From: Pholis gunnellus
Taxonomy: Eukaryota > Chordata > Actinopteri > Perciformes > Pholidae
Assembly (NCBI GenBank): GCA_910591455.2
Contig: OU342821.1
Span: 17,497,787-17,561,786, forward strand
DNA length: 64,000 nucleotides
Direction: 5' to 3'
The notes beneath the pieces were generated by a model that was given only the letters and a program-made list of their open reading frames with translations, made no database searches and had not been told where the DNA came from. Below are positions 28,756 to 40,700 of the stretch, one piece after another. Made by a program: the position numbers and the translations under genes. The number at the start of each line of letters is the position of its first letter. Position 1 is the first letter of the stretch.

Positions 28756-31700
28756 AACATCTCTTACCTGAGGACCTGCCTCTCCAGACTCTCCCTTCAG
28801 TCCCGATACACCGGGAGGACCCTGAGAGGAAAGAAAATAAAAGTTTTAATGGACACTAAACCAATACAAGTCTTCAACTCAGCTACAAACTGTTTGTATT
28901 ATAACTGTTGATTCTTTTTTTTTTTTACACAAGATTTCTATTGATATTTAGTCTGTGTCTGTCGTAAGGTGCTTTGAAATACGTACCAGAGGGCCGGATC
29001 TGCCAGTCAAACCCATTGGACCTGAAGGGCCACGCATAGCCAGCTGAACACAGGAGGGAAAGAATATGCAATAAGAGGAAACAATATATATATATTTGTG
29101 TATATATATATTGAAGAATGTATAACATTGAAGGCTGCTGTACATGTAGCTGATGTATGATTAAATATAACATGGATGTAAAACCATTTGCATGTGTGTG
29201 TGTGTGTGTGTGTGCGCTGTAAGTGGATTTGTGTTTGTTCATGAGTTCTGTGTGTGAAATTGTACATGAATTATGCATGCTTGTGAACAACGGCGGGGTA
29301 ATAAAATGTAACAATGAAATAAAGAAAATGAATGACGATAATAGAGGAGTACCAATGATGTGTACAGATACAAAGAGACACGTGTAAAAAACAAATGGAT
29401 TCATGCAATTATGGCAAAACAACACAATTTACAACACAATAAGAAATGGTTAGACTTAACAGGAGAAGCAAATTTGCTAAATGGAGAAAAAAAACAACCA
29501 TGCATTTCTATAATATTGACTACTGCAGTGTGTTTATGTGTGAACTGTTACCCTAGCCTGCTGCATGATGGCTTGCATCTGGGCCTCCTGTGCTGACACA
29601 GCAGGTCCCTTCTGACCAGAGTCGCCTCCAGCGCTGAATCTGAACTATGGAGGGAATCACAGATTGGTGACACTATCGCTGCAGCAAAGTTGATACCAGC
29701 ACACCGGAGGCACTGGCAAAAGTAATAGCTGAGAAAAATGCAAAATGGCCATTGCAGCAACATGAATATTTGATTTGAACCTATTCCCAACAATGTCTTA
29801 AATATTTTTTTTAATACAGCATTCCCATCTTGAAACTCTGCAGCAGATGTTGAGCTAAGCATCTGCCTCCGGCTGTCAAACCAGCACCATCAGACGTTGC
29901 CTCTGCAGGCCTTGAGCTTCGAATTCTACTGGCATCTGGTGGTGATATGCCAGCATTGCACCATAGGTGGATATCCAGGACTGTGGTGCAACGCAGGTTT
30001 GTTTGGGCCAAGCATTGGATTACAGAGCACAGTCCTCGGGAGGCTGACTTGTCGGTTGGTTTACAGACGCGGAGCAACCCAACAGTGAAATACTGTGCAG
30101 GATTTCACCATCACAGAAACGTTGTTACCAAGAAGCAAAATACAAAGTTGATTCAGAACATCAGGGATGAGTCAGAGCCGCTGCAGCTCACCCACAATGA
30201 ACCACATACATCCAGAACTTTTCACAAGCATTGTGCAAATCTCACATCTCCTTCTTCTAACTCTATTTGCTGAGTTTGATTAAATATTGGCCCTTCCCTT
30301 TGCTATCTTAGCCACAATCTAATACATGCAGCTATTTATTTTTTTGTGTTTCCTTCCTGCCTCTGTGAGCCTTTTAGTCTTCTCTCTCTCTCTCTCTCTT
30401 TATCTTCTTTCCTTCTCCAATATGCAATTCTTTACCGACATTCCTGTGCATCATCGAACCTTGAACAAAATGTTCCGCAACATCAAATTGTCGACAAGAG
30501 AGGCCAGGGGAAGAGAAAAGCACTGCGATGGGAACTACACCGACTCATGGTAGAGCATGCAGAGCACGGAAAATAAAGAGAAGATGCATCTCTACTCACT
30601 GGACCATTTAAGCAAAGATATAGTGTTAGAAAAACGCAATTCAACCCTGTTATGTTGATGCCGCAATTTTTAACAGTGAGCCATAGAGTCCTCTGGTGAG
30701 AGGAGGGCGAAACAACAATGCATGTTTCCCATTAGCCCAGGAGCTCAGAGATCAGATTTCAAGCTGCGCCGCTTTCTGCCAGTGGATACACCAGAACGAC
30801 TTGGGTTCCTGTCCAGACAGAGCTTGCCTCATGGCTCACCCAGACAAGCTCTGTGGACCCCCGAAAACCACAACCTCACATCTGTACAACTAATCAGATC
30901 CAACAGCAGCCGTATCAGACATCTTGCAAGTAACAAGGGGAAGAAAAGTCAGAAAGGTAGACAGCGCAGGAAGCTGATAGCGCGTCTGTGTAACTGCAAT
31001 GGTTGAAAGCCATTAGATGCAGCTGGAGCTACAGAGAGAACTGCACTGCTTTGCTTCCTGTCTGCAGCTAGACGACTTCCTGGAAGGACACGTGATGGGA
31101 CATCTCAAATGTTGGCGAAAGAATGTGGCGCTAGTTCAAACTATGTCGGGAGAGAAAGCCCTTACATAATGCAGATTTGAGTTGATGGAGTAAAAACTAC
31201 TGAGTGAGCACTACAAGTGATAGAGAAGGAGGCGCTCCAAGTTACTGAACGGACCACAAGGGGCTGCTAAAGCACATATTTACATATCAAAAATGGTTTC
31301 AAAAGGAAACCCCCTTCATTCCACTCCACTGTGAACCACATGTCAGAGTTATTGATACCACAGAGAAGGAGGCATCGTACTTGGCTTTAAACAAGGCTGA
31401 ACATGGACGTAAAAGCCACATGGAAAATGTTTTCGTGCTTTAATTGTCGGTAAACATGTAAACGTGAAAACATGATAATTGTACTTACAGGCAGCATCAG
31501 CACCGTTCCAGGGCTTCCTGGCAGACCATCAGCACCGGGAAGACCAGAACGACCCGGAGGTCCCTTTCATGGAAAATAACACAAACACGAGCACACACAC
31601 GGGGACAGAAATATGGTTAGTTTCTGTATTCCAAGAGCTTTGAAAATCTGTGTGACATGTACAGTTTGAAACACACCCTCTCTCCAGAATCTCCAGCACT

Positions 31701-34700
31701 GCCTGGTGGGCCAGAAGAACCTGGGGGTCCGGGGAGACCCTAAGTTAAGCAAAAGATCTCATTTTACACACATCATACACGCATAATGCATCACAAAGAA
31801 ACAGTCATATTTGCTCGACTAAAAAGTTCTCGCCTTTATCTTGCAAAGTGGTCACACATGGGAGAAAGGAATGCATGAGGCAATATGGGACAGCTTGTTG
31901 AGTAGTAAATCCAGAGCGAGGCGCTCTTTGTTTGTCTATAGCTCAACGCTTGCATGGCCGGCCTCTGTGGGACTCCATCGGCAGGGTGTCAAGAGCAACG
32001 GTGTCTGAAAGAATCGTCCTCGATAAATAATTAAGTTCTTCAACATCTGGGCAAGTCCATATCTCTTCGGGGGAACTGTTTTGGCCGCTCCCTTTGCATT
32101 ACAAATCAGGCAGCCGGGGGGGATTTTCACAGCAAAGCACTAAAACTTTTTTTTTTTTCTTATCCACAGGACGTAGCATGCACGGACTAGACGACTGGGT
32201 AAACCGTTATCAGCTTTTATATATAGAACAGAGACGATACAGAATAAGGAAATAAAGAGGGAGAGACTTACTGTTGGCCCTTCAGGCCCAGGCGGACCCT
32301 CCACTAACATTCCCTGAAACACACAAGCACAGATATCACCACAAGAGTCGATCTCACATATCTGTGCACAACGATCTCTCAGCGTGCAGACGCACCCGCA
32401 GGCATATTCTTTGTTCATTAACACAGGGCTTTGGTTCAAGGAGGTAAGTGTACATGAGTACATGTCCCGACACACCTGCCTATCAACTTTCCACATCTCA
32501 AAGTCCTTGCTAATTTAGCATTTAGCTATGCTTGCAATTCATTATTTTATGGAGAAAAGCAGGGTGAGCGTCTGCAGAGCCAGAAAGACAAAGATGCCCC
32601 GAGGTGCTCTCATACCTGGACAAGCCAAGGGGATTACTAATGAAATGAAAGTGATAATTATCGGATAAAATATTTGCTCATGAATGCGATAAAAAGCCAG
32701 TTTATATATATGCCTCTATGCTTCGACATATATTCAACAAAGTCATTGAAGGGTATTTCTGCCAAATATCCCCATAGCTAAAAACAGAGAGTCACCTCGG
32801 TTCTGTGTGGAACGACTCACAGATGCATCATTGCAGCTCTTTGGGCCCCAGAGATATTTTTTTGTTTGGTTGCTCTTGTGGTAACATTTAAACTTTTTTT
32901 TTTGGTATGAAGACAGAAACCCGCACATTATCATAACTCATTTGAAGTTTGTGGTGTTTTCCATCAAACCCCGAGCTGTACTCGCTCAACGTTTTTCATC
33001 ATAAAATCACTGCAATTGATCTTTGACAGTCCCCAGGTTATCCCCGTGTCTCGCCTGCAGTGTGTGTGTGTGTGATGGGAAGAGCTGCTAGACCTTGGGG
33101 GGGAAAAAGTGTGTGTGTGTGTGTTTTTTTTGTGTGATAACCCGCTTTGTGCGTGTTTACAAGAGGAAACTACACGCTGGGTGGTGATGTGAACACAAAT
33201 GCGGTCCACGAATATGCTTAGACTCACACATAATACACAAGCGGTCATCTAAGGAAGTGGACTTAAGACACACACACACACACATATAAACATGAAGATA
33301 CTCAGTCACAGAGCGATGTATACTTAGTGGAGCTCAGTGACATTTGTTTGAAGCGAAACAGCTGTAGCTGTGTGAGAGATATAAATTCCGTCTGTGTCTG
33401 TATGTGCCTTTGCAAAGAAATCAAAGGAGTTGTCGTCACCTGTAAATACTGTGTGTGTATCTGAATAAAGGTTGGATGTATTTACTCTGTTTGTGTAAGC
33501 TTAGTTTTTTGGCAGAGAGGCTAGAAAAGGCTTTCTTGCTCCCTTTTGTTCCTCTTCTATCCCTTCCCTCCCTCCATCTCCCCGTGTTTACACACTACCC
33601 ACACTGTGTTTAGAGATTACTGACAATCCCTGCATGTCCGTTCTCCAAATGTTTAGCTGTTAGGTCTGATGACCAGAAGGAGCGAGGCCTTGCTTTAGGA
33701 CACTGTGAGAAAGGGCCCTGAGGCCATAGGATTCTCATTCAGAAGTGAGAGGTTAATTGTGTTTGGATGTGGATCATACATGTGTACTGGCAAATATAAA
33801 CATCCGCGCACACACCCGTGTGCACACAAGAGCACGCGGGCCTACATCTGTTGCTGAAGTATGTTGTTCAAATAGTGATACTCACAGGCTCAATAACAGC
33901 AGGCTCTCCCTTCTGTCCCTTTTCGCCACGAGCTCCGTCGACCTGCACACCAAACACACAGACATAATCAGCCAACCCTCCTCTTCAACACCATCAACAT
34001 CCTCATCTTATAGGCCATGTCTTTTGCCAGTATGTCCTTCCAATGTTTTTCACCTGATCAAAATACGGATCGGTCTGAGCAGGCAGCTTTTTGTCTTCGT
34101 ATTCCAGGTCCAGGTCCCCATAGTCCCCATAGATATCTAGTCCGTCATAGTCGGTGAGGGGCTCCTCCTTGAACCCGTGCTCCATATCTGTGTCGTCGCC
34201 CTCGCCTTCCACGCCCAGGCCTGTTCCGGTGGCGATGGATCCCCCTGCTCCGGTGCCGGCGCTGGCCGATCCCCCTCTAGTGGTGGAAGATCCTCCTACG
34301 GACACAGAGCCATCTCCGGCAGAGCCGCCCCCGATGGTGATGGTAGAACTGCTGCTGCTGCTACCTCCACCTCCAAGGTGGACTGTACCGCTGCTGCCTC
34401 CTCCACCACTGACGTGAACCGTACTGCTGCTGCCGCCTCCACCTCCGAGGTGGATTGTACTGCTGCTGCTGCTGCCGCCTCCACCTCCGAGGTGGATTGT
34501 ACTGCTGCTGCTGCCGCCGCCGCCGCCTCCACCTCCAAGGTGGATTGTACTGCTGCTGCCGCCGCCGCCTCCACCTCCAAGGTGGACTGTACTGCTGCTG
34601 CCGCCGCCTCCACCACTGACATGAACTGAACTGCTGCTGCCTCCACCTCCGAGGTGGACTGTACTGCTGCTGCTGCTGCCACCGCCCAAACCAGTGGTAG

Positions 34701-37700
34701 ATTTGCCGTCCAAGTCATAATCGTATTCATTGCCGTATTCATCGTAGGAACTTCCTACCTATAAAAACACAATTATAGTCAATTAAGTGTAACTTCCTGT
34801 GTAAACCAATAACATACAAGAAAAAAATATGACTTTGCATTGCGGAGCTATTAAAACGTACACTAAGCGGACTCGAGTTCCAACTCGAGGATTATTTTCA
34901 TAATAGATAAATCTGCACATTAGAATTGAAATAGTTTGCTCTGCAAAACGTTAGAAAATACAGAGAAATGCTGTTTCTCAAATTCCTAAAGCCCAAGGTG
35001 ACGTCTTTAAATGTTTTGCCCGACTGTCCAAAACCCAAAGACATCGCCTGTTCTATCACATATGAAGAGGAAGGAATTAAAAAAATGACTTTTATTAATC
35101 AATCATCAAAATAGCTGCGATTTATTTTCTGTTAAATCAACTTATCATTCTGTCGTGAACGAAAACTTCAACGTTGGAGATTTTTCTGACATTATTTATC
35201 TCTTCATCCATTGGCTTTGCTTCCCCCATGTGGATTGGTAGATTATAACATGAGAATGGGCCCGAAGAAGCCCCTGCTTATGTCTCCCACACATAATTAC
35301 AGGCAGGTACTTGCACAGAGTATGTAACTAAGTAAAGAACAGGACTTCAAATGTTTTTATCAGATCATCAATACACCCGTTAGACCTACCGGTCCAAAAC
35401 AAACAACAATTAAGTGAGGATGTCAGTGTAATTAACGTCAACGTACTGATGTGTTATTGGCGGTGATGGTTATCGAAGATCCTCCTCCACTGGTGATGAC
35501 CTTTCTCTCGATTCCAGCCCCTGTGCCCAAGTCGATCTTTCCGCCTGCACCCAGATCCAGCTCACCCCCGCCGCCAATGCTGGTGCTGGTGATGGTGACA
35601 CGTCGAGAGGTGTCCCCGTCGGGTGACGCCGTGGACTCTTCGTAGTAGCCGTCGTAGTTACCGTAGGCGTCATAGCCCTCGTAAGGACTGGTCTCCTCTC
35701 CGTAGGTGTCTTCTCCGCCGGTGGCGGTACCCGAAGAGCTCGCCGAGGAGCTGGAGGATGTGCCAGAGGATGAGCTGGATGAGCTGGTCAATACTTTGCC
35801 GCCGATGGCACCAGCACCCCTCAAAACCTCCTCCACTGTGGTGACCACTCTGTCTCCATCGATCACCTGTAAGGCACAGACAACATATGGTTTACTTTGG
35901 CGCATTTGTATGATTGTATTTGCATTTCTACGCGACGTATGTTTGTGGCAAAACACTTCTTGGTAGACTACCTTGACTTCTTCTGCGGCTGTCTCAGTAT
36001 TAGATGTTGACTCCAAAGGCTTGCCATCCACGTCCTCATAGTAAGGGTATTCATAATAGTAGTTGTCCTCCTCTGTGTTCTGAAGGAGAGAAACATGACA
36101 CTCACAATGAGCGGGAGTGTGGACTGAGAGAGAAAAAATAACTATCTATTTTAAAAAAAAAACATGATTTCCAAACATGATCCACTACTCTGTTTGCCGC
36201 TGGGTCTGGCTGATATATGTGCGACAGACTGGCCATCGATCAGCTGCACACAGGAATGCCTTCTACTCGCGGAAACCTCATGCTGCATCTCCCTGTTGCA
36301 ACTTGTTACGACTGAATGACAAATGACTTTTTCCAGGGGCTTCCCTAATGAATCTGTCACACATCTTTAGCAAAAAAAAACAGGTCAAGTTTTTGTGTAC
36401 CTTGCAGGCATACTGACAGGCCCCGGGGCAAGGAAAATATCAAGAGGAAGGACTTCCTGTCCCTATTTGAACACTTCTCTGACACACCTTTATTCAGCAT
36501 GCAGTGTGCTGGTATTCAGTGCAGCAAATGGCGTGGTGCAGGGAAGCAGGCTTAGGCAGGCACCACATCATTCCTGAACATTATTAACTAACTGCATAGC
36601 CTGATAACCCTGTTCTTTCCCAGTCAGCACTTTCCTCTGGCAGAGTGCAGTTTTCTTGGATAAGCCAAGAGGCTCTTTTCAGCACAGGATCCAACCGAGA
36701 TCTGATTTAAGCATTACAGGCAATCATGGAATAAGGGAAATGAACTTCCTTGAGTAAGCCATGAGAACACTCTTGCTGGTTTCTACAATGTCCTGTATGC
36801 AAAAATCCACCAGAATTGCTCTAGTTACGGGCAATGTAATGGTCTTATGTTTGCAAAGCCGCACTGTGAGCTCTGAGTTTCAAGGGACATCATTTTAAAG
36901 ACAGGTGTTGTTACTCACATATTCATCCGTGTTGGGGTCCTGGTTCTGAGGCTGGTCGGGCGCAGGCACCTCACAATCAGGGCTGTAGTGCTCACAGTAG
37001 TCATAGGCAGCACGATGGTCTGCTACAATCATTAGCTGCTGGATGTCTCCCTGGAAACCGCAAGAAACAAGAAGTCATGAGATCCCGCTGGACACAGCTA
37101 CAGGTCATGCATGACAATAAACAAGCAAACAATCGGAGACGTCGGTCTCACACTCTGTGACCCATGGGGGAAAATGAAGACATACAAACAAATAGAGATG
37201 AGGGAGAACATCTGCGTGCATTATTATCACATGCAGGACAGGCAGTCCTGAAACTAGGTCAAGTCAGGGGAATCTAAGGCTGACAGGATGATGAAGAACT
37301 TTGTCCGGGGTCCAACGGTGTTGTTTTGCATCAGAGTTGAGTACCGGAGTGTGAGACAAAAAGCTTACAGCAAACAGAGCGGAGTTACACGAGAACATGG
37401 AACAACTGACTTCATGTCGCTGCGGACGATGTCACAAACAAAAACACACACAACCGCAGGCTCACACACACACACAGAGTGAGTATTCAACCAGATGATA
37501 GATAGATGTATCGATCGAAACACAAACCATGCCCCAGAACTGAGGACATTTCGCCTTTGAGCCGATTGTGTAAGATGAATGGATCAACTTAACGAGTGCG
37601 ACATGGTGAACATGAGCAGACCTGCAGCTGCGGGAGCCATTTGACTTAAAGGAGTGTGTGCATATTACACCTTATGTTGAGGTGAAGTGGGGTGGAACAG

Positions 37701-40700
37701 TAGCAGGAGTGAGAGATTTAAAGGAAGAGAGGAAGAGGAAGGAACAGAGATTGATAGAAAAAGAGCAAGAGAGAACAAGAGGGAAAAGTGAAAAGGCTCA
37801 GAAGGATCCCCGGGCTACATAGGGAGCTGGGTGTGTGTGTTTGCCACATGTTTCTGAACAGCATGCATATATGGCAGCGAAACACTGTATTGCATCTATC
37901 CAAACATGTCCTAATCAAATGCAGTGATGTCATTCAACATCAATCAAATACAACGTTAACTTAGCTGAAACAAATATCTTTTTTTGGGGGGGGGGGGGGG
38001 TGTATGAGAGTGAAGTGACGCAACTATGGGAACGAAGCGCCACAGAGGATGAAATGTTTTTAATTATGTCCAATTGCAGAAAATCTGAAACCCCTTAACA
38101 TATCTTTCCAGCTGGATTGCATTTGTGGTCTAACCAGCGACAGTTCACCGAGGAGCACCGATCCCACTCCCCGGCTCTGATCTTTTAATAACTCTTGCAC
38201 AACACTACACGAGATGATGTTTCTTGCTCACGTCCACGGCTCATGCTATCAGTGGGGTTTATGGTGGACGCGAGAAAAAACAAATCCCAAAACCTCCTCC
38301 AGCGCAGAAAGACTGGAGTGGCCATTACACAACTCTCCCAGCTATGAACTCGGGAGCTCCCAGGAAACTTTCAAATGGCTAACCTCTGAGCCTCTGAGCC
38401 TCTGACCCTTTTGTCCAAAGTCGGATTCTGTAAGGAGCCTTTACTTGGTATCAGTTTCTGTTTCTCCCTTATCCTGGCACGACTGCGTGCAACAGCTGCG
38501 CTGAAAGGGGATGATGGGAATTCAGTGTTTGAAATGAGGTCACATTCAATAAGGAATAAGCCCTCTGTACAACAAAACAGCCCCGCAGTCTGGAGCATTG
38601 CAACTGCTTTCCTATTCATCTGCCATTCTACTGCTTTCCTTTTTCATTTCTTCCACACTCCTTTTCTCCGTCTTTGCAAAGCGGTCAAAGATTTGCCAGG
38701 GCAGATCCTGACCACAAATGGTTTGATCCCAATTGTACCAGGATGAGATAATCAATCACACACCTAAGCATTTAATGAGAACATCTTCGCAGCGCAGAGA
38801 GCACCGTGGCAGAATGTTTTTAATGATGTGTGACGCGTACACAGAGAACGAGAGAGGCGTCTGCATGCCTCGAGAGAAACGTGTGCTGTTGTAAGGATCT
38901 TATTGAGGCTGGAAAAGCTGATGGCTGCTTTTGATTGTGCTAACTCTATCGCCAAAGGCGTATGAGAGGGAAGAAAAGGATGAAAAGAAGCTGGACAGGG
39001 AATGTGGACCTGAGCTGTGCTTATTCGTTTTGGACCATTCAGCACGAACAGTTCCAGCCGTCTGAAGTTGCATTCTGTTAAAAGTTGAGTGCTATAAAAA
39101 GGGAGGTTAGGCACTGAGAACTGCACAAAACCAAATGCAGATGAATAGGCAAAGAAACATTTTTTTCATTTGGCCAAAAGAAAGAAAGAATGGCCAAAAG
39201 CAAAGCAGCCATCTCAGAGACAGCCTCACTTGTAGTTGTTAGTGTGGGTGAAGCTCTGACTACTCAGCATCCTACATTTCCCATAATGCAGCTTCATAGC
39301 ATCCCATCATTAGGCCCTCCCTGACTTGCAAATGTAGACGTTTATCAGCCTGTTTATGACGCAAACCTTCTATTATAAACTATCTATTATATATCTCTGA
39401 TGACTTAAAGATAGAAACTCTAAGAACACATAATACAAATCTTTTATCCCTGAGTAGCAGATGGATTGATGTGAAAAAAGGGCCCAATTATAAGACCGAA
39501 AGCCCACTTTTTCAGATTTTGATCAGATATAAACAATGATGGTAAACTTAACTGCAACTACAGTATATGTAAAAAGGTCTGTATTCACAACAAAGACGTT
39601 GCTTGCTTCTTTTGTTTCCGTCCTCCCTCTTTACACATAAATGATTTCTGCGTTGATATAAAAAGACATACAGTACGTTCGTTCCCATGAACCCGCACAC
39701 CTTCACAGTAAAACCATTGTCAACGTCTGGACCCACTTACGCTGGTTGCGATTTCCTTTCCTCGAACCGGAGCTGCTCTTTTCACACCACACGTCGCTCC
39801 ACAGATTCCGGTGCCAAACTTTATATAAGCTGCTGTTTAATAGATGTAGGGAAGCAGTCAATATGCTAAAATGCTCTCCAGCTGGATGCCAATCCCAAGT
39901 TTCTCATTTAGTATTCTGCCACCGAATGGTAAACTCAGTCCAGCAACCCATTTAAGCAAGAGATATTTACTTCATTACTGTATATGGGGGCTACTTCTCT
40001 ATATTTTGATGACAGGAAACTGCACTGCAACAACTCTATGCGCAGAGTCAGGGATTCTGAATTTGATAACGGCGCTTAGTTAAACCCAACACTTGAAAAA
40101 AGAGCAGGACATTATAACTTACTGCTCACTGCAAGTCATGATGCGTGACATGAACGCAGACCGAAATATATGTCAAATGATTAATGTACGGCAACAAATG
40201 GAGACACAGACACACAGCGAACCGCCAATCCCACACCCAAACAGAGCACACCAAAGGGAGAAAAAAACCTGGAATTATACAATCACACCCAAACCCCTGA
40301 GGGAACCATAAAAGACATGCAATCAGCTTTCATATTTGAGAGGGGACAGCAACGTGTTTCACTCTGGAGCATCATGTGGCACATCAGAGTGGTGCTTAAG
40401 GCAGAAATTTCAGACAATAACAGGGTTGCTGCTGTCAGCATCTCCCTGGACTCAGCTGAAATATGACTCTTCTCCAGGCCAATGCTCTGGTGGAAAAGCC
40501 ATTGCCTGTGGCTGTGAGCAACAGTCGATCTCACTTCACATACTTTGTCCTCGAGATACTGTTGGAAGACACTCGCAGGCACACACGAAACACGCACACC
40601 AATCCATAAGTGAGCTGCAGTTTCCGAGATTACAGGAGCGGAACAAAGACCGATCAATAACACTAAAAAGCGTCAATCTATTATTTTTCTGTATGTTATT

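Larger units (their letters stand above)
29044..29551 (-). other. Intron 13 (508 bp) with AT and GT tracts
   Basis: Holds an alternating TA tract at 29083-29112 and a (TG)n tract at 29192-29214. Nothing coding. Confidence 0.65.

Noticed and set aside
28925..29425. 166-residue minus-strand open frame
   Set aside because: Mostly intron 13 and microsatellite sequence read through exon 14 in a wrong frame.
34177..34742. Long alanine/serine open frames of about 150 residues, one on each strand
   Set aside because: They are other-frame readings of the exon 8 Gly/Ser minisatellite, whose repeat units lack stops in several frames. The Gly/Ser/His frame is fixed by the flanking exons.
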